Positions 1 to 5,147 are shown, numbered from the stretch's first letter. The stretch: DNA of 5,147 nt from Candidatus Altarchaeum sp. CG2_30_32_3053 (GCA_001873845.1 MNZY01000122.1:1-5147), one strand, 5' to 3'. Notes: a model not told the origin generated them from the letters alone. Numbers and translations: made by a program.

Positions 1-256
1 ATTGTTGTAGTTATGTTCTTTTATGTTCTTTTTTATTTTATTTTTTTATTTATTTAATTATATTTAAAGTTCTAATTATTTATTTAATTTATTTATATGA
101 ATTCCAAATTATTTAATATTTTATTTATTTATTTTATTTATTTATATGAATTCCAAATTATATAATATCATTAAAGTTAAATTCATAACTTATTAATTAA
201 TAACATAAGAAACATAATTTATTTCAAAATTTAAAAATATAACTAAAAAAAGTAAA
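1..256. other. A/T-only low-complexity leader region
   Basis: No gene is visible here. The first 60 bases are T-rich on the plus strand, with runs of six to seven T at 29-34 and 41-47, which would suit an archaeal oligo-T terminator for a plus-strand gene ending left of the window. A perfect 10-bp tandem duplication (TTATGTTCTT) lies at 11-30. The region then holds the near-tandem repeat listed separately, followed by featureless A/T sequence up to the ATG at 257. No clear TATA box is placed about 35 nt before that ATG; the T/A-rich stretch near 214-224 is the best but weak candidate. Confidence 0.6.
81..168. repeat. Near-tandem A/T repeat, two copies, 49-bp offset
   Basis: Bases 81-119 and 130-168 match at an offset of 49 with two mismatches (86/135 and 113/162). 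An exact 26-base match links 87-112 and 136-161, and each copy carries TATATGAATTCCAAATTAT. The region is A/T-only apart from the GAATTCC segment. Slippage-prone low-complexity sequence is the simplest explanation; no function is evident. Confidence 0.75.
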
Positions 257-460
257 ATGGGGTTGCAAACACAAATATACTTTACAGATGAGGAATCATT
301 AAAAACACACGAAGCATGGGGTAAGGCGTTAAAGGACTTTGGTAAAGAGGGAGCACAATATGCATTATCACAATTTATCAAAGAGGTGTTTTTTTTCGTT
401 ATAAAGGACGAAGAAACAAAACTTAAAGAATTTATAAAAACACAAAAACCAAGACAATAA
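257..460 (+). CDS. Small hypothetical protein, 67 residues
   Basis: I do not recognise this protein. The frame is supported by a sharp change in composition: the flanks are nearly pure A/T, while this stretch has many G/C-containing codons and ordinary amino-acid usage. The ATG is the only in-frame Met and has the same AAAATGG context as the two ftsZ genes, without a Shine-Dalgarno sequence. The N-terminus (LQTQIYF, residues 3-9) looks like a short beta strand. Residues 11-43 look like a charged helix containing a Trp (W21). A hydrophobic knot (VFFFVI, 44-49) follows, then a Lys/Glu-rich helix (50-64). No signal peptide or full-length membrane segment is seen. An 8-T homopolymer (389-396) encodes the Phe run and is a possible slippage or sequencing-error site. 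It lies 368 bp before the di-ftsZ gene, so an operon is unlikely. The antisense frame at 193-471 is Cys/Asn/Ser-rich and looks like a shadow. Confidence 0.6.
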   Translation: MGLQTQIYFTDEESLKTHEAWGKALKDFGKEGAQYALSQFIKEVFFFVIKDEETKLKEFIKTQKPRQ

Positions 461-488
461 TTATACTTCACAACTTTGTAGATTGAGC

Positions 489-519
489 TTTTTAAATTTT
501 CGACTTGTGTTTTTGTTTT
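489..519 (+). terminator. Probable oligo-T terminator of the small gene
   Basis: Beginning 28 nt after the stop, T runs of four to five (489-493, 497-500, 510-514, 516-519) lie on the plus strand. Archaeal RNA polymerase can terminate at such tracts without a strong hairpin. The sequence is A/T-rich throughout, so specificity is weak. Confidence 0.35.
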
Positions 520-568
520 AATTCAACAATTGCATAATTTCGTTTTAAAAGTGATACATTATTGTGTT

Positions 569-660
569 TTTTTAAAACAAAGTTTTGAAAATCTCCGAAT
601 GATAGTGAGGTGATTTTCAAATAAACAAATTATTTGAAAATATTTGAACAAAGTGAAATT
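569..660 (-). repeat. Diverged inverted copy of the 185-bp hairpin repeat
   Basis: Read on the minus strand, this segment matches half of the repeat unit at 4778-5147. Three foldable parts are kept. (1) Arms 569-578 and 582-591 form a hairpin with loop AAA and one T.G pair; its counterpart is the AAAATCC/GGATTTT hairpin. (2) TTTGAAAATC (584-593) and GATTTTCAAA (612-621) enclose a core with a T.T mismatch, CC/GG pairs and a 12-nt loop; the repeat units have an A.A mismatch at the same place and also a 12-nt loop. (3) TTTTCAAATAA (614-624) and TTATTTGAAAA (630-640) make a perfect 11-bp stem with a 5-nt loop. A further 20-nt core (641-660) retains GA-C-AAGTGA. Parts 1 and 2, and parts 2 and 3, share arms, so they exclude each other. 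Confidence 0.75.
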
Positions 661-787
661 ATATTTAATAAACACTCAATTTTTGGCGTTGCGCAGTATA
701 ACAACAAATTTACTGATTTCAGGGAAAGCAGGAATTAATGCATGAGTATATTATTAACCATTAACCATCATTATGGACCATCCGAAT
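661..787. other. Intergenic stretch upstream of the di-ftsZ promoter
   Basis: No gene is supported here. The stretch contains a small GC-rich island (GGCGTTGCGCAG, about 685-696), a perfect 7-bp tandem duplication (ATTAACC at 753-759 and 760-766), and a short inverted repeat, CCAT (765-768) and ATGG (773-776), 11 bp before the TATA-like box. The last two could be a regulator site next to the promoter, but they are too short to assert. Confidence 0.35.
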
Positions 788-796
788 AAATATATA
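782..796 (+). promoter_or_regulatory. Archaeal BRE/TATA promoter of the di-ftsZ gene
   Basis: AAATATATA (788-796) preceded by CCGAAT (782-787) fits a TATA box with an upstream BRE. Its centre is about 36 nt before the ATG at 829. Archaeal transcription usually starts about 25 nt downstream of the box, giving a leader of roughly 10 nt or none, which agrees with the missing Shine-Dalgarno sequence. The downstream ftsZ gene has nearly the same spacing. Confidence 0.55.
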
Positions 797-828
797 CTTA
801 ACAATAAAATAATAAACAAATTTTGAAA

Positions 829-3309
829 ATGGAACCATTTATTTATGGAAACAGTGAAGATATATTTAAAATGGGAAGAGAAAGCAGTAATGAAAATATA
901 AAACAACAAAGAAGTACAATTTTAGGAGCTGAAGGTGTATCAGTTGAAAACCCAAAAATATGCGTAGTTGGTGTTGGAGGTGGAGGATGCAATACTATTA
1001 GAAGATTGTCTGAAATGAGGGTTACACATGAGGTTGAGCTGATAGCAATGAATACCGACGTAAAACAATTGCGGATGACAGAGAATGTAAGAATAAAAAA
1101 AATTTTAATAGGTGCAAAATTAACTGGGGGGCAAGGTGCAGGAGGTTATCCTACTGTCGGTGAAGAAGCAGCAGTAGCAAGCAATCAGGATATTGCACAG
1201 GCACTTGAAGGGGCACGAATCGTATTCGTCTCTGCAGGTATGGGTGGAGGAACAGGAACCGGTGGAGCGCCAATAGTAGCAAAAATTGCAAGAGATAAGG
1301 GGGCAATAGTTATTAGTGTTATAACATTTCCCTTCAGACTTGAGCGTGCAAGAGTTGTAAAGGCAAGAGAAGGTATTGAAAAGTTAAAGGAGGTCTCACA
1401 TACAGTCATTGTTTTGGACAATAATTTATTAGTTCAGTACGCACCAAATTTACCAATGGACGAAGCATTTAAAATTGCTGATGATGTTATCGGAAAGGCA
1501 ATAGACGGGATAACACATTCTATACTTATTCCAAGTTTGATAAATCTTGATCTTGCTGATTTTATGACAATAATGAAAACAGGTGGAATTGCAATGATAA
1601 GTGTGGGTCAGGGGGCAGGTCCAAAGAAGGTGGAGGAAGCAGTAGCAGCAGTTAGAAATCAGCCTCTGTTGGAAGTTGATACTATGGGTGCAACAGGTGC
1701 TTTGATTCATATTACTGGTGGATCAACGCTTTCGTTGAATGATGCAAATAAAGCAGGAGATATGCTTACTGAGAATGTAAGTCAAAATGCTCCTGTGATA
1801 TGGGGTGCAAGAGTAAATGAAAAAATGGGGGATAAAGTGGAGATTGTTTTAATTATAACAGGAATAAAGAGCAATCTCTTGTCCGGAGGAAGCAATGTTT
1901 CAATGGAGGGAGGCAAGATTAATGTACAATCTCAACCAACACAGCAACAGCAATTCCAACCGCAACAAACACAGCAAAAGAGAGTATATGAACCAACATG
2001 GCCAGCAGGCAGGTATGGCGGAACCTCACAGACAGAACAACAACCAGTTTATACTCAACCACCGCAGGGATATGAAGTTCAGCAACCACCACAGAGATAT
2101 GGAGTTCAGCAACCACCACAGGGATATGAAGTTCAGCAACCTCATCCGGATTATGCACAACCGTCAAAACCACAATCAAGACAAAGGCCGATTTTAATTG
2201 AAGATACAGAAGCATTTGCGAGAGAACAGGAAGAGTTGAAAAATATTATGGGTGCAGAAGGTATTGAACTTGAGGATCCAAAAATTGTTGTGGTAGGTGT
2301 TGGCGGAGGAGGAGGTAATAGTATTACTCGTCTTTCAGAAGCAGGACTTTCTAAAACATGTTTGAGAAGTACCAGGCTGGTTGCTATAAATACAGATAAA
2401 AGAGCACTAGTTGAGATGGTCAAAGAAGACAAAGTACCGATTTCAAAAGTATTGATAGGAGGAAAGATGACAAGAGGCATGGGAGCTGGCGGTTATCCAG
2501 ATGTTGGTGAAAAAGCAGCAGAGGAATCATTTAATCTTTTACAGCAGGCAATTGGAAAGCCACAACTTGTGTTTTTGGGAATGGGTATGGGAGGCGGAAC
2601 AGGAACCGGTGCGGGACCTGTAGTAGCCAAGATAGCAAAACAGGCAGGCGCAATTGTTGTGGGAATTGTAACCTATCCGTTTAATCTTGAAAGGGCAAGA
2701 CAAGATAAGGCAAAAAAAGGGATAGAACGGCTGATGCAATACTGCGATACTGTTGTTGTAATAGACAATGAGAAATTGCGTGCCGCAGCGCCAAATATGC
2801 CTATGAATGAGGCATTTATGTTTGCAGACAAAGTAATCCAGGATGCTGTTCAGGGTATTAGCGAAACCATTATGGTACCAAGTTTAATAAATCTTGACTT
2901 TGCAGATATAAAATCAACGATGGGAAATAAAGAAATTTCTCTGATTTGTGTCGGTGAAGGTGAGGGTCCAGATAAAGTTAAGCAGGCAATTGTGTCAACA
3001 TTTAACAAGCCTTTGCTTGATGTGAATTATGGTGATATCAACGGCGCATTAATTCACATAACAGGCGGAATGAATATGACATTAGATGAAGCACACACTA
3101 TTGGAGAGGGCATAAGCAAAGGTGTTAAAAAGAATGCTAATGTTGTATGGGGTGCAAGAATTGACCAAAAACTCGGGGACAAAATTAAAGTTGTAGCAAT
3201 ACTTACTGGTGTAAAAGGAAAGAGCATTCCAGTTGAAGGAGGAAAAAACAGTAGATACATCTCTTCAACACCAAGTATTTTTGATGATATGGGAATAACA
3301 TACTTATAA
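829..3309 (+). CDS. ftsZ: Tandem double-domain FtsZ (di-FtsZ), 826 residues
   Basis: This is a tubulin-family cell-division GTPase with two full FtsZ domains in one frame, about twice the usual 350-400 residues. Domain 1 (about 30-350) has GVGGGGCN (48-55), the signature GGGTGTG (139-145) and T7 motif NLDLAD (239-244). Domain 2 (about 472-797) has GVGGGGGN (490-497), GGGTGTG (588-594) and NLDFAD (688-693). LERAR after the signature, SLINLD and VIWGAR/VVWGAR resemble archaeal FtsZ2. Both domains keep the two T7 Asp residues, so both look able to hydrolyse GTP at head-to-tail contacts. A disordered Gln/Pro/Tyr linker (351-470) joins them. The shared GAEG-(x)5-PKI lead-in (V or I after GAEG) argues for duplication then fusion. 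The acidic tail ends FDDMGITYL, possibly a partner-binding peptide. I chose ATG 829 over the in-frame TTG at 823 because AAAATGG matches both other genes. Expected location is cytoplasm, at the division ring. Confidence 0.95.
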   Translation: MEPFIYGNSEDIFKMGRESSNENIKQQRSTILGAEGVSVENPKICVVGVGGGGCNTIRRLSEMRVTHEVELIAMNTDVKQLRMTENVRIKKILIGAKLTGGQGAGGYPTVGEEAAVASNQDIAQALEGARIVFVSAGMGGGTGTGGAPIVAKIARDKGAIVISVITFPFRLERARVVKAREGIEKLKEVSHTVIVLDNNLLVQYAPNLPMDEAFKIADDVIGKAIDGITHSILIPSLINLDLADFMTIMKTGGIAMISVGQGAGPKKVEEAVAAVRNQPLLEVDTMGATGALIHITGGSTLSLNDANKAGDMLTENVSQNAPVIWGARVNEKMGDKVEIVLIITGIKSNLLSGGSNVSMEGGKINVQSQPTQQQQFQPQQTQQKRVYEPTWPAGRYGGTSQTEQQPVYTQPPQGYEVQQPPQRYGVQQPPQGYEVQQPHPDYAQPSKPQSRQRPILIEDTEAFAREQEELKNIMGAEGIELEDPKIVVVGVGGGGGNSITRLSEAGLSKTCLRSTRLVAINTDKRALVEMVKEDKVPISKVLIGGKMTRGMGAGGYPDVGEKAAEESFNLLQQAIGKPQLVFLGMGMGGGTGTGAGPVVAKIAKQAGAIVVGIVTYPFNLERARQDKAKKGIERLMQYCDTVVVIDNEKLRAAAPNMPMNEAFMFADKVIQDAVQGISETIMVPSLINLDFADIKSTMGNKEISLICVGEGEGPDKVKQAIVSTFNKPLLDVNYGDINGALIHITGGMNMTLDEAHTIGEGISKGVKKNANVVWGARIDQKLGDKIKVVAILTGVKGKSIPVEGGKNSRYISSTPSIFDDMGITYL
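2059..2160 (+). repeat. In-frame 27-bp (9-residue) repeats in the FtsZ linker
   Basis: Three 27-bp units (2059-2085, 2086-2112, 2113-2139) encode PPQGYEVQQ, PPQRYGVQQ and PPQGYEVQQ, and a decayed fourth (2140-2160) encodes PHPDYAQ. They sit in the Gln/Pro-rich linker between the two FtsZ domains (residues 411-444). Units 1 and 3 encode the same peptide. Upstream linker sequence is also CAA/CAG-rich. The period keeps the frame, so unit gain or loss would alter only linker length. The apparent reading frame on the same strand at 1895-2197 (repeated HHRDM) is this repeat read out of phase. Confidence 0.9.
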
Positions 3310-3353
3310 GAACCGTAAGAAATAGCAAATATAAAAGCAGCAAAACAAAAAAA

Positions 3354-3380
3354 TTTATTTTTTTATTTTTTTATTTTTTT
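3354..3380 (+). terminator. Triple oligo-T terminator after the di-ftsZ gene
   Basis: Three runs of exactly seven T (3358-3364, 3366-3372, 3374-3380), each separated by one A, lie about 50-70 nt after the TAA stop. Such tracts are the classical intrinsic termination signal of archaeal RNA polymerase. With a promoter following at 3408, they suggest that the two ftsZ genes are separate transcription units. Confidence 0.6.
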
Positions 3381-3400
3381 AAATCAACATATCAATTAAC

Positions 3401-3415
3401 ATATTAGTATAAATA
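3401..3415 (+). promoter_or_regulatory. TATA promoter of the single-domain ftsZ gene
   Basis: TATAAATA (3408-3415), preceded by ATATTAG, is centred about 35 nt before the ATG at 3446, one base different from the di-ftsZ arrangement. The expected start site lies within about 10 nt of the ATG, and no Shine-Dalgarno sequence is present, so the transcript is probably leaderless or nearly so. Confidence 0.55.
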
Positions 3416-3445
3416 AAACCAACAACATTAAATTAAATTTATAAA

Positions 3446-4498
3446 ATGGAGGAAGAAATATTTAAAGGACAAGAAATAATTGGAGATATTGGAGCTTATG
3501 CTGTTCCAAAAATTATGGTAGTTGGTGTAGGTGGTGCAGGAAGTAATAATGTTGAAAGATTAGCAAACGCTGGTCTTGGAAATGAAGGAGTAAAGTTAAT
3601 AGCAACAAATACCGACAAGGTCCACTTAATGAATTTAAAAGGAAATATGACCCGAATTTTGATTGGAGCAAAGACAACAGGTGGAATGGGTGCAGGAGGA
3701 TTTCCTAATATAGGAGAAGCAGCAGCCATAGAAAGCAACCAGTTACTTTCCCAGCAGATGGAAGGAGTTGATTTATTATTTTTGACTGCTGGAATGGGTG
3801 GAGGAACAGGAACCGGTGCAGCACCAATAATAGCAAAAATTGCAAAAGATATTGGTGCTTTGGTTGTTGCAATTGTAACATTTCCCTTTAAATTAGAAAG
3901 AGCAAGAACACAAAAAGGAATAAAAGGAATAGCAAAACTGAGAGAGTATGCAGACACAGTTGTTATAATAGATAACAATAAACTTTTGGAATTTGCCCCG
4001 AATATGCCAATTAATGATGCATTTGCAACTGCGGATATGATAACCTTTACTTCTGTTAGGGGAATCTCAAAGACAGTTTTAGAACCAAGTTTGATTAATC
4101 TGGACTTTGCAGATCTTAAAGCAATTATGACTAATGGCGATATTTCAACAATAAGTGTTGGACGGGGAGCAGGTCCTGATAAGATCAAACAGGCAGCAGA
4201 GGGGGTTTTATATCATCCTCTTTTAGATATGGAAATCAGCAAAGGACGGGGAGCGTTAATTCATATAACCGGAGGGCCAAATACAAGTTTAAACGATGTT
4301 ACAAAAGTAGGAGAACTTATAACCAAAAATTTCCCGCATGATGCAGATATAGTATTTGGAGCAAGAGTTGAACAGGGAAGGGGTGACGAGTTAGAAGCAA
4401 TAGCAATTTTGGTAGGTATTTCAGCGCCGGCTATACTTAAAGGTCAGTCGTTCCAGAAACAAAAAATTTATGGAAAAGGAGATATAAGGATGATATAG
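3446..4498 (+). CDS. ftsZ: Cell-division GTPase FtsZ (FtsZ2-like), single domain, 350 residues
   Basis: This FtsZ has ordinary domain length. In order it shows the nucleotide-binding GVGGAGSN (27-34), ATNTD after strand 2, the GAGGFPNIGE segment, the tubulin/FtsZ signature GGGTGTG (118-124), FPFKLERAR with the GTP-contacting Glu and Arg, and the T7 loop NLDFAD (218-223) with both catalytic Asp residues. IVFGARVEQ near the C-terminus and SLINLD fit archaeal FtsZ2. It should polymerise with GTP at midcell and probably co-assembles with the upstream di-FtsZ, which shares features with it (GPDKIKQA here, GPDKVKQA in domain 2). It has no long linker: after the C-terminal subdomain only about 20 residues remain, ending KGDIRMI, a possible short partner-binding tail. 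ATG 3446 is the first start, in AAAATGG context. The GGAGGA just after it is coding, not a ribosome site. A 230-residue antisense frame inside it is a shadow. Confidence 0.95.
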   Translation: MEEEIFKGQEIIGDIGAYAVPKIMVVGVGGAGSNNVERLANAGLGNEGVKLIATNTDKVHLMNLKGNMTRILIGAKTTGGMGAGGFPNIGEAAAIESNQLLSQQMEGVDLLFLTAGMGGGTGTGAAPIIAKIAKDIGALVVAIVTFPFKLERARTQKGIKGIAKLREYADTVVIIDNNKLLEFAPNMPINDAFATADMITFTSVRGISKTVLEPSLINLDFADLKAIMTNGDISTISVGRGAGPDKIKQAAEGVLYHPLLDMEISKGRGALIHITGGPNTSLNDVTKVGELITKNFPHDADIVFGARVEQGRGDELEAIAILVGISAPAILKGQSFQKQKIYGKGDIRMI

Positions 4499-4538
4499 AA
4501 ATATGCAGAATATTATGTGGTTAATAATTGAATTTAAA

Positions 4539-4626
4539 TTTTTTATTTTATATTTTTAATTTTTTATTTTATCTTCCTGTTTTTATTAATTTTATTTCTT
4601 TTTTCATCACTGTTTTTATTTCTTTT
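4539..4626 (+). terminator. T-rich trailer and probable terminator of ftsZ
   Basis: Plus-strand T runs of five to six (4539-4544, 4553-4557, 4560-4565, 4599-4604) begin 41 nt after the TAG stop, in a strongly T-biased stretch. This fits archaeal oligo-T termination. No gene is seen between 4499 and 4670. Confidence 0.5.
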
Positions 4627-4674
4627 GTAACTGTTCAGCCGTCAAAAAAATCACAAATAAATTTTTAATTTTTA

Positions 4675-4777
4675 CACCCACTTTGTTCGGAGATTTAAAA
4701 TTTCTAACAAAATTTAAAATAAGATTTAAAATTTTACAGATTTTCAGCATTTCAAAAATCCCCAAGATTTTTTAAAG
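4675..4777 (+). repeat. Decayed partial copy of the 185-bp repeat
   Basis: CACCC, then TTCGGAGATTT and AATTTAAAATAAG (4675-4723), align with the CACCTCG, CTCGGAGATTT and ATTTTAAAATAAG segments of the intact units in the same order and at nearly the same spacing. The stretch 4724-4765 does not align well and may be an insertion or rearrangement. TTTTTAAAG at the end rejoins the unit register at 4777. The hairpin arms here are mutated, so this looks like an old array edge. Confidence 0.7.
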
Positions 4778-5147
4778 ATTGAAATCAAAGGTTTTAGTAT
4801 TTCAAAATTTCATTTTGAAAATACGCTCACTTCGTTCGTGTCTTTTCAAATTCTCTACGAATTTGAAAATCACCTCGCAGTTGCTCGGAGATTTGAAAAT
4901 CCTTTTGGATTTTAAAATAAGTTCGCTTCGCTCTCATTTAAAAATTCCGTAAATTTTTAAAGATTGAAACCAAAGGTTTCAGTATTTCAAAAATTCATTT
5001 TGAAAATACGCTCACTTCGCTCGTGTCTTTTCAAATTCTCTACGAATTTGAAAATCACCTCGCTGTTGCTCGGAGATTTTAAAATCCTTTTGGATTTTAA
5101 AATAAGTTCGCTTCGCTCTCATTTAAAAATTCCGTAAATTTTTAAAG
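4778..5147 (+). repeat. Two tandem copies of a 185-bp hairpin-rich repeat
   Basis: Bases 4778-4962 and 4963-5147 align end to end without gaps, with six differences (4785, 4795, 4808, 4835, 4879, 4895 against +185). Each unit holds four perfect or near-perfect AT hairpins. In unit 1 these are arms 4800-4807/4813-4820, 4843-4853/4859-4869 (11 bp, loop TCTAC), 4896-4902/4907-4913 (loop TTTT) and 4937-4946/4952-4961 (10 bp, loop CCGTA). Between them lie four cores starting near 4823, 4871, 4919 and 4963. The second copy extends the third hairpin to a perfect 12-bp stem (5076-5087/5092-5103). Identical-length repeats touch without spacers, so this is not CRISPR. The array probably continues past the window. 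No reading frame crosses it, and 185 is not a multiple of three. Confidence 0.92.

Noticed and set aside
193..471. 92-residue minus-strand frame opposite the small gene
   Set aside because: It runs into A/T-only sequence, is Cys/Asn/Ser-rich, and lacks the compositional match shown by the plus-strand frame; still a minor alternative.
599..716. C/D-box guide RNA
   Set aside because: ATGATAG and CTGA resemble box motifs, but the distance is too long and no proper C'/D' pair or kink-turn could be seen.
773..826. 17-codon upstream frame ending at TGA just before the di-ftsZ ATG
   Set aside because: It spans the TATA box, so the expected transcript would not include its start; its composition is simply that of A/T-rich spacer.
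1895..2215. Plus- and minus-strand frames with repeated HHRDM or VVVAELHI peptides
   Set aside because: They are the 27-bp linker repeat of the di-FtsZ read in other frames; the periodicity comes from the real coding frame.
3449..3454. GGAGGA as a Shine-Dalgarno sequence
   Set aside because: It lies after the ATG within the coding sequence (Glu codons), and no suitable downstream start is needed to explain the FtsZ N-terminus.
3496..4188. 230-residue open frame on the minus strand inside the second ftsZ
   Set aside because: It is antisense to a clearly conserved FtsZ, has a biased Ile/Pro/Ala/Ser-rich composition expected from complemented FtsZ codons, and has no promoter of its own.
4675..5147. 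CRISPR array
   Set aside because: The copies are 185 bp, abut directly with no unique spacers, and differ by scattered substitutions; no cas genes are present.
569..5147. Insertion sequence or composite transposon
   Set aside because: No transposase frame, no defined terminal inverted repeats or target duplications; the inverted repeats alone do not prove mobility.

Overview
The window looks archaeal. It is very AT-rich, and its non-coding stretches are almost pure A/T. Isoleucine is often ATA and arginine mostly AGA. All three genes start at an ATG in the context AAAATGG with no Shine-Dalgarno sequence, and the two large ones have a TATA-like box about 35 nt upstream, as expected for leaderless or near-leaderless archaeal transcripts. 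Oligo-T tracts follow the genes. Both large genes encode FtsZ proteins with archaeal FtsZ2-type wording. I cannot name the species; an AT-rich euryarchaeal, altiarchaeal or DPANN-like lineage would fit, but that is only a guess.

Layout. 1-256 is low-complexity A/T sequence with a roughly 48-bp near-tandem repeat. 257-460 is a small plus-strand gene of unknown function. 461-828 is a long intergenic region holding a diverged copy, on the opposite strand, of the hairpin repeat seen at the right end, followed by a promoter. 829-3309 is the main curiosity: one reading frame encoding two complete FtsZ domains joined by a Gln/Pro-rich linker with 9-residue repeats. 3310-3445 holds a T-tract terminator and a new promoter. 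3446-4498 is a normal-sized single-domain FtsZ. 4499-4670 is T-rich trailer. 4675-5147 is a hairpin-rich repeat region made of one decayed partial copy and two nearly identical 185-bp tandem copies that run to the window edge.

The locus therefore carries three FtsZ GTPase domains, all with intact GTP-binding signatures and T7 catalytic aspartates, on two polypeptides with separate promoters. The likely role is building or regulating the cytokinetic ring. The natural di-FtsZ could place two protofilament subunits, or two protofilaments, on one chain. The second unusual system is the 185-bp repeat: four AT hairpin arms alternate with four GC-containing cores at about 46-bp spacing. Sequence differences between copies, including the inverted copy upstream of the di-FtsZ gene, mostly preserve base pairing.
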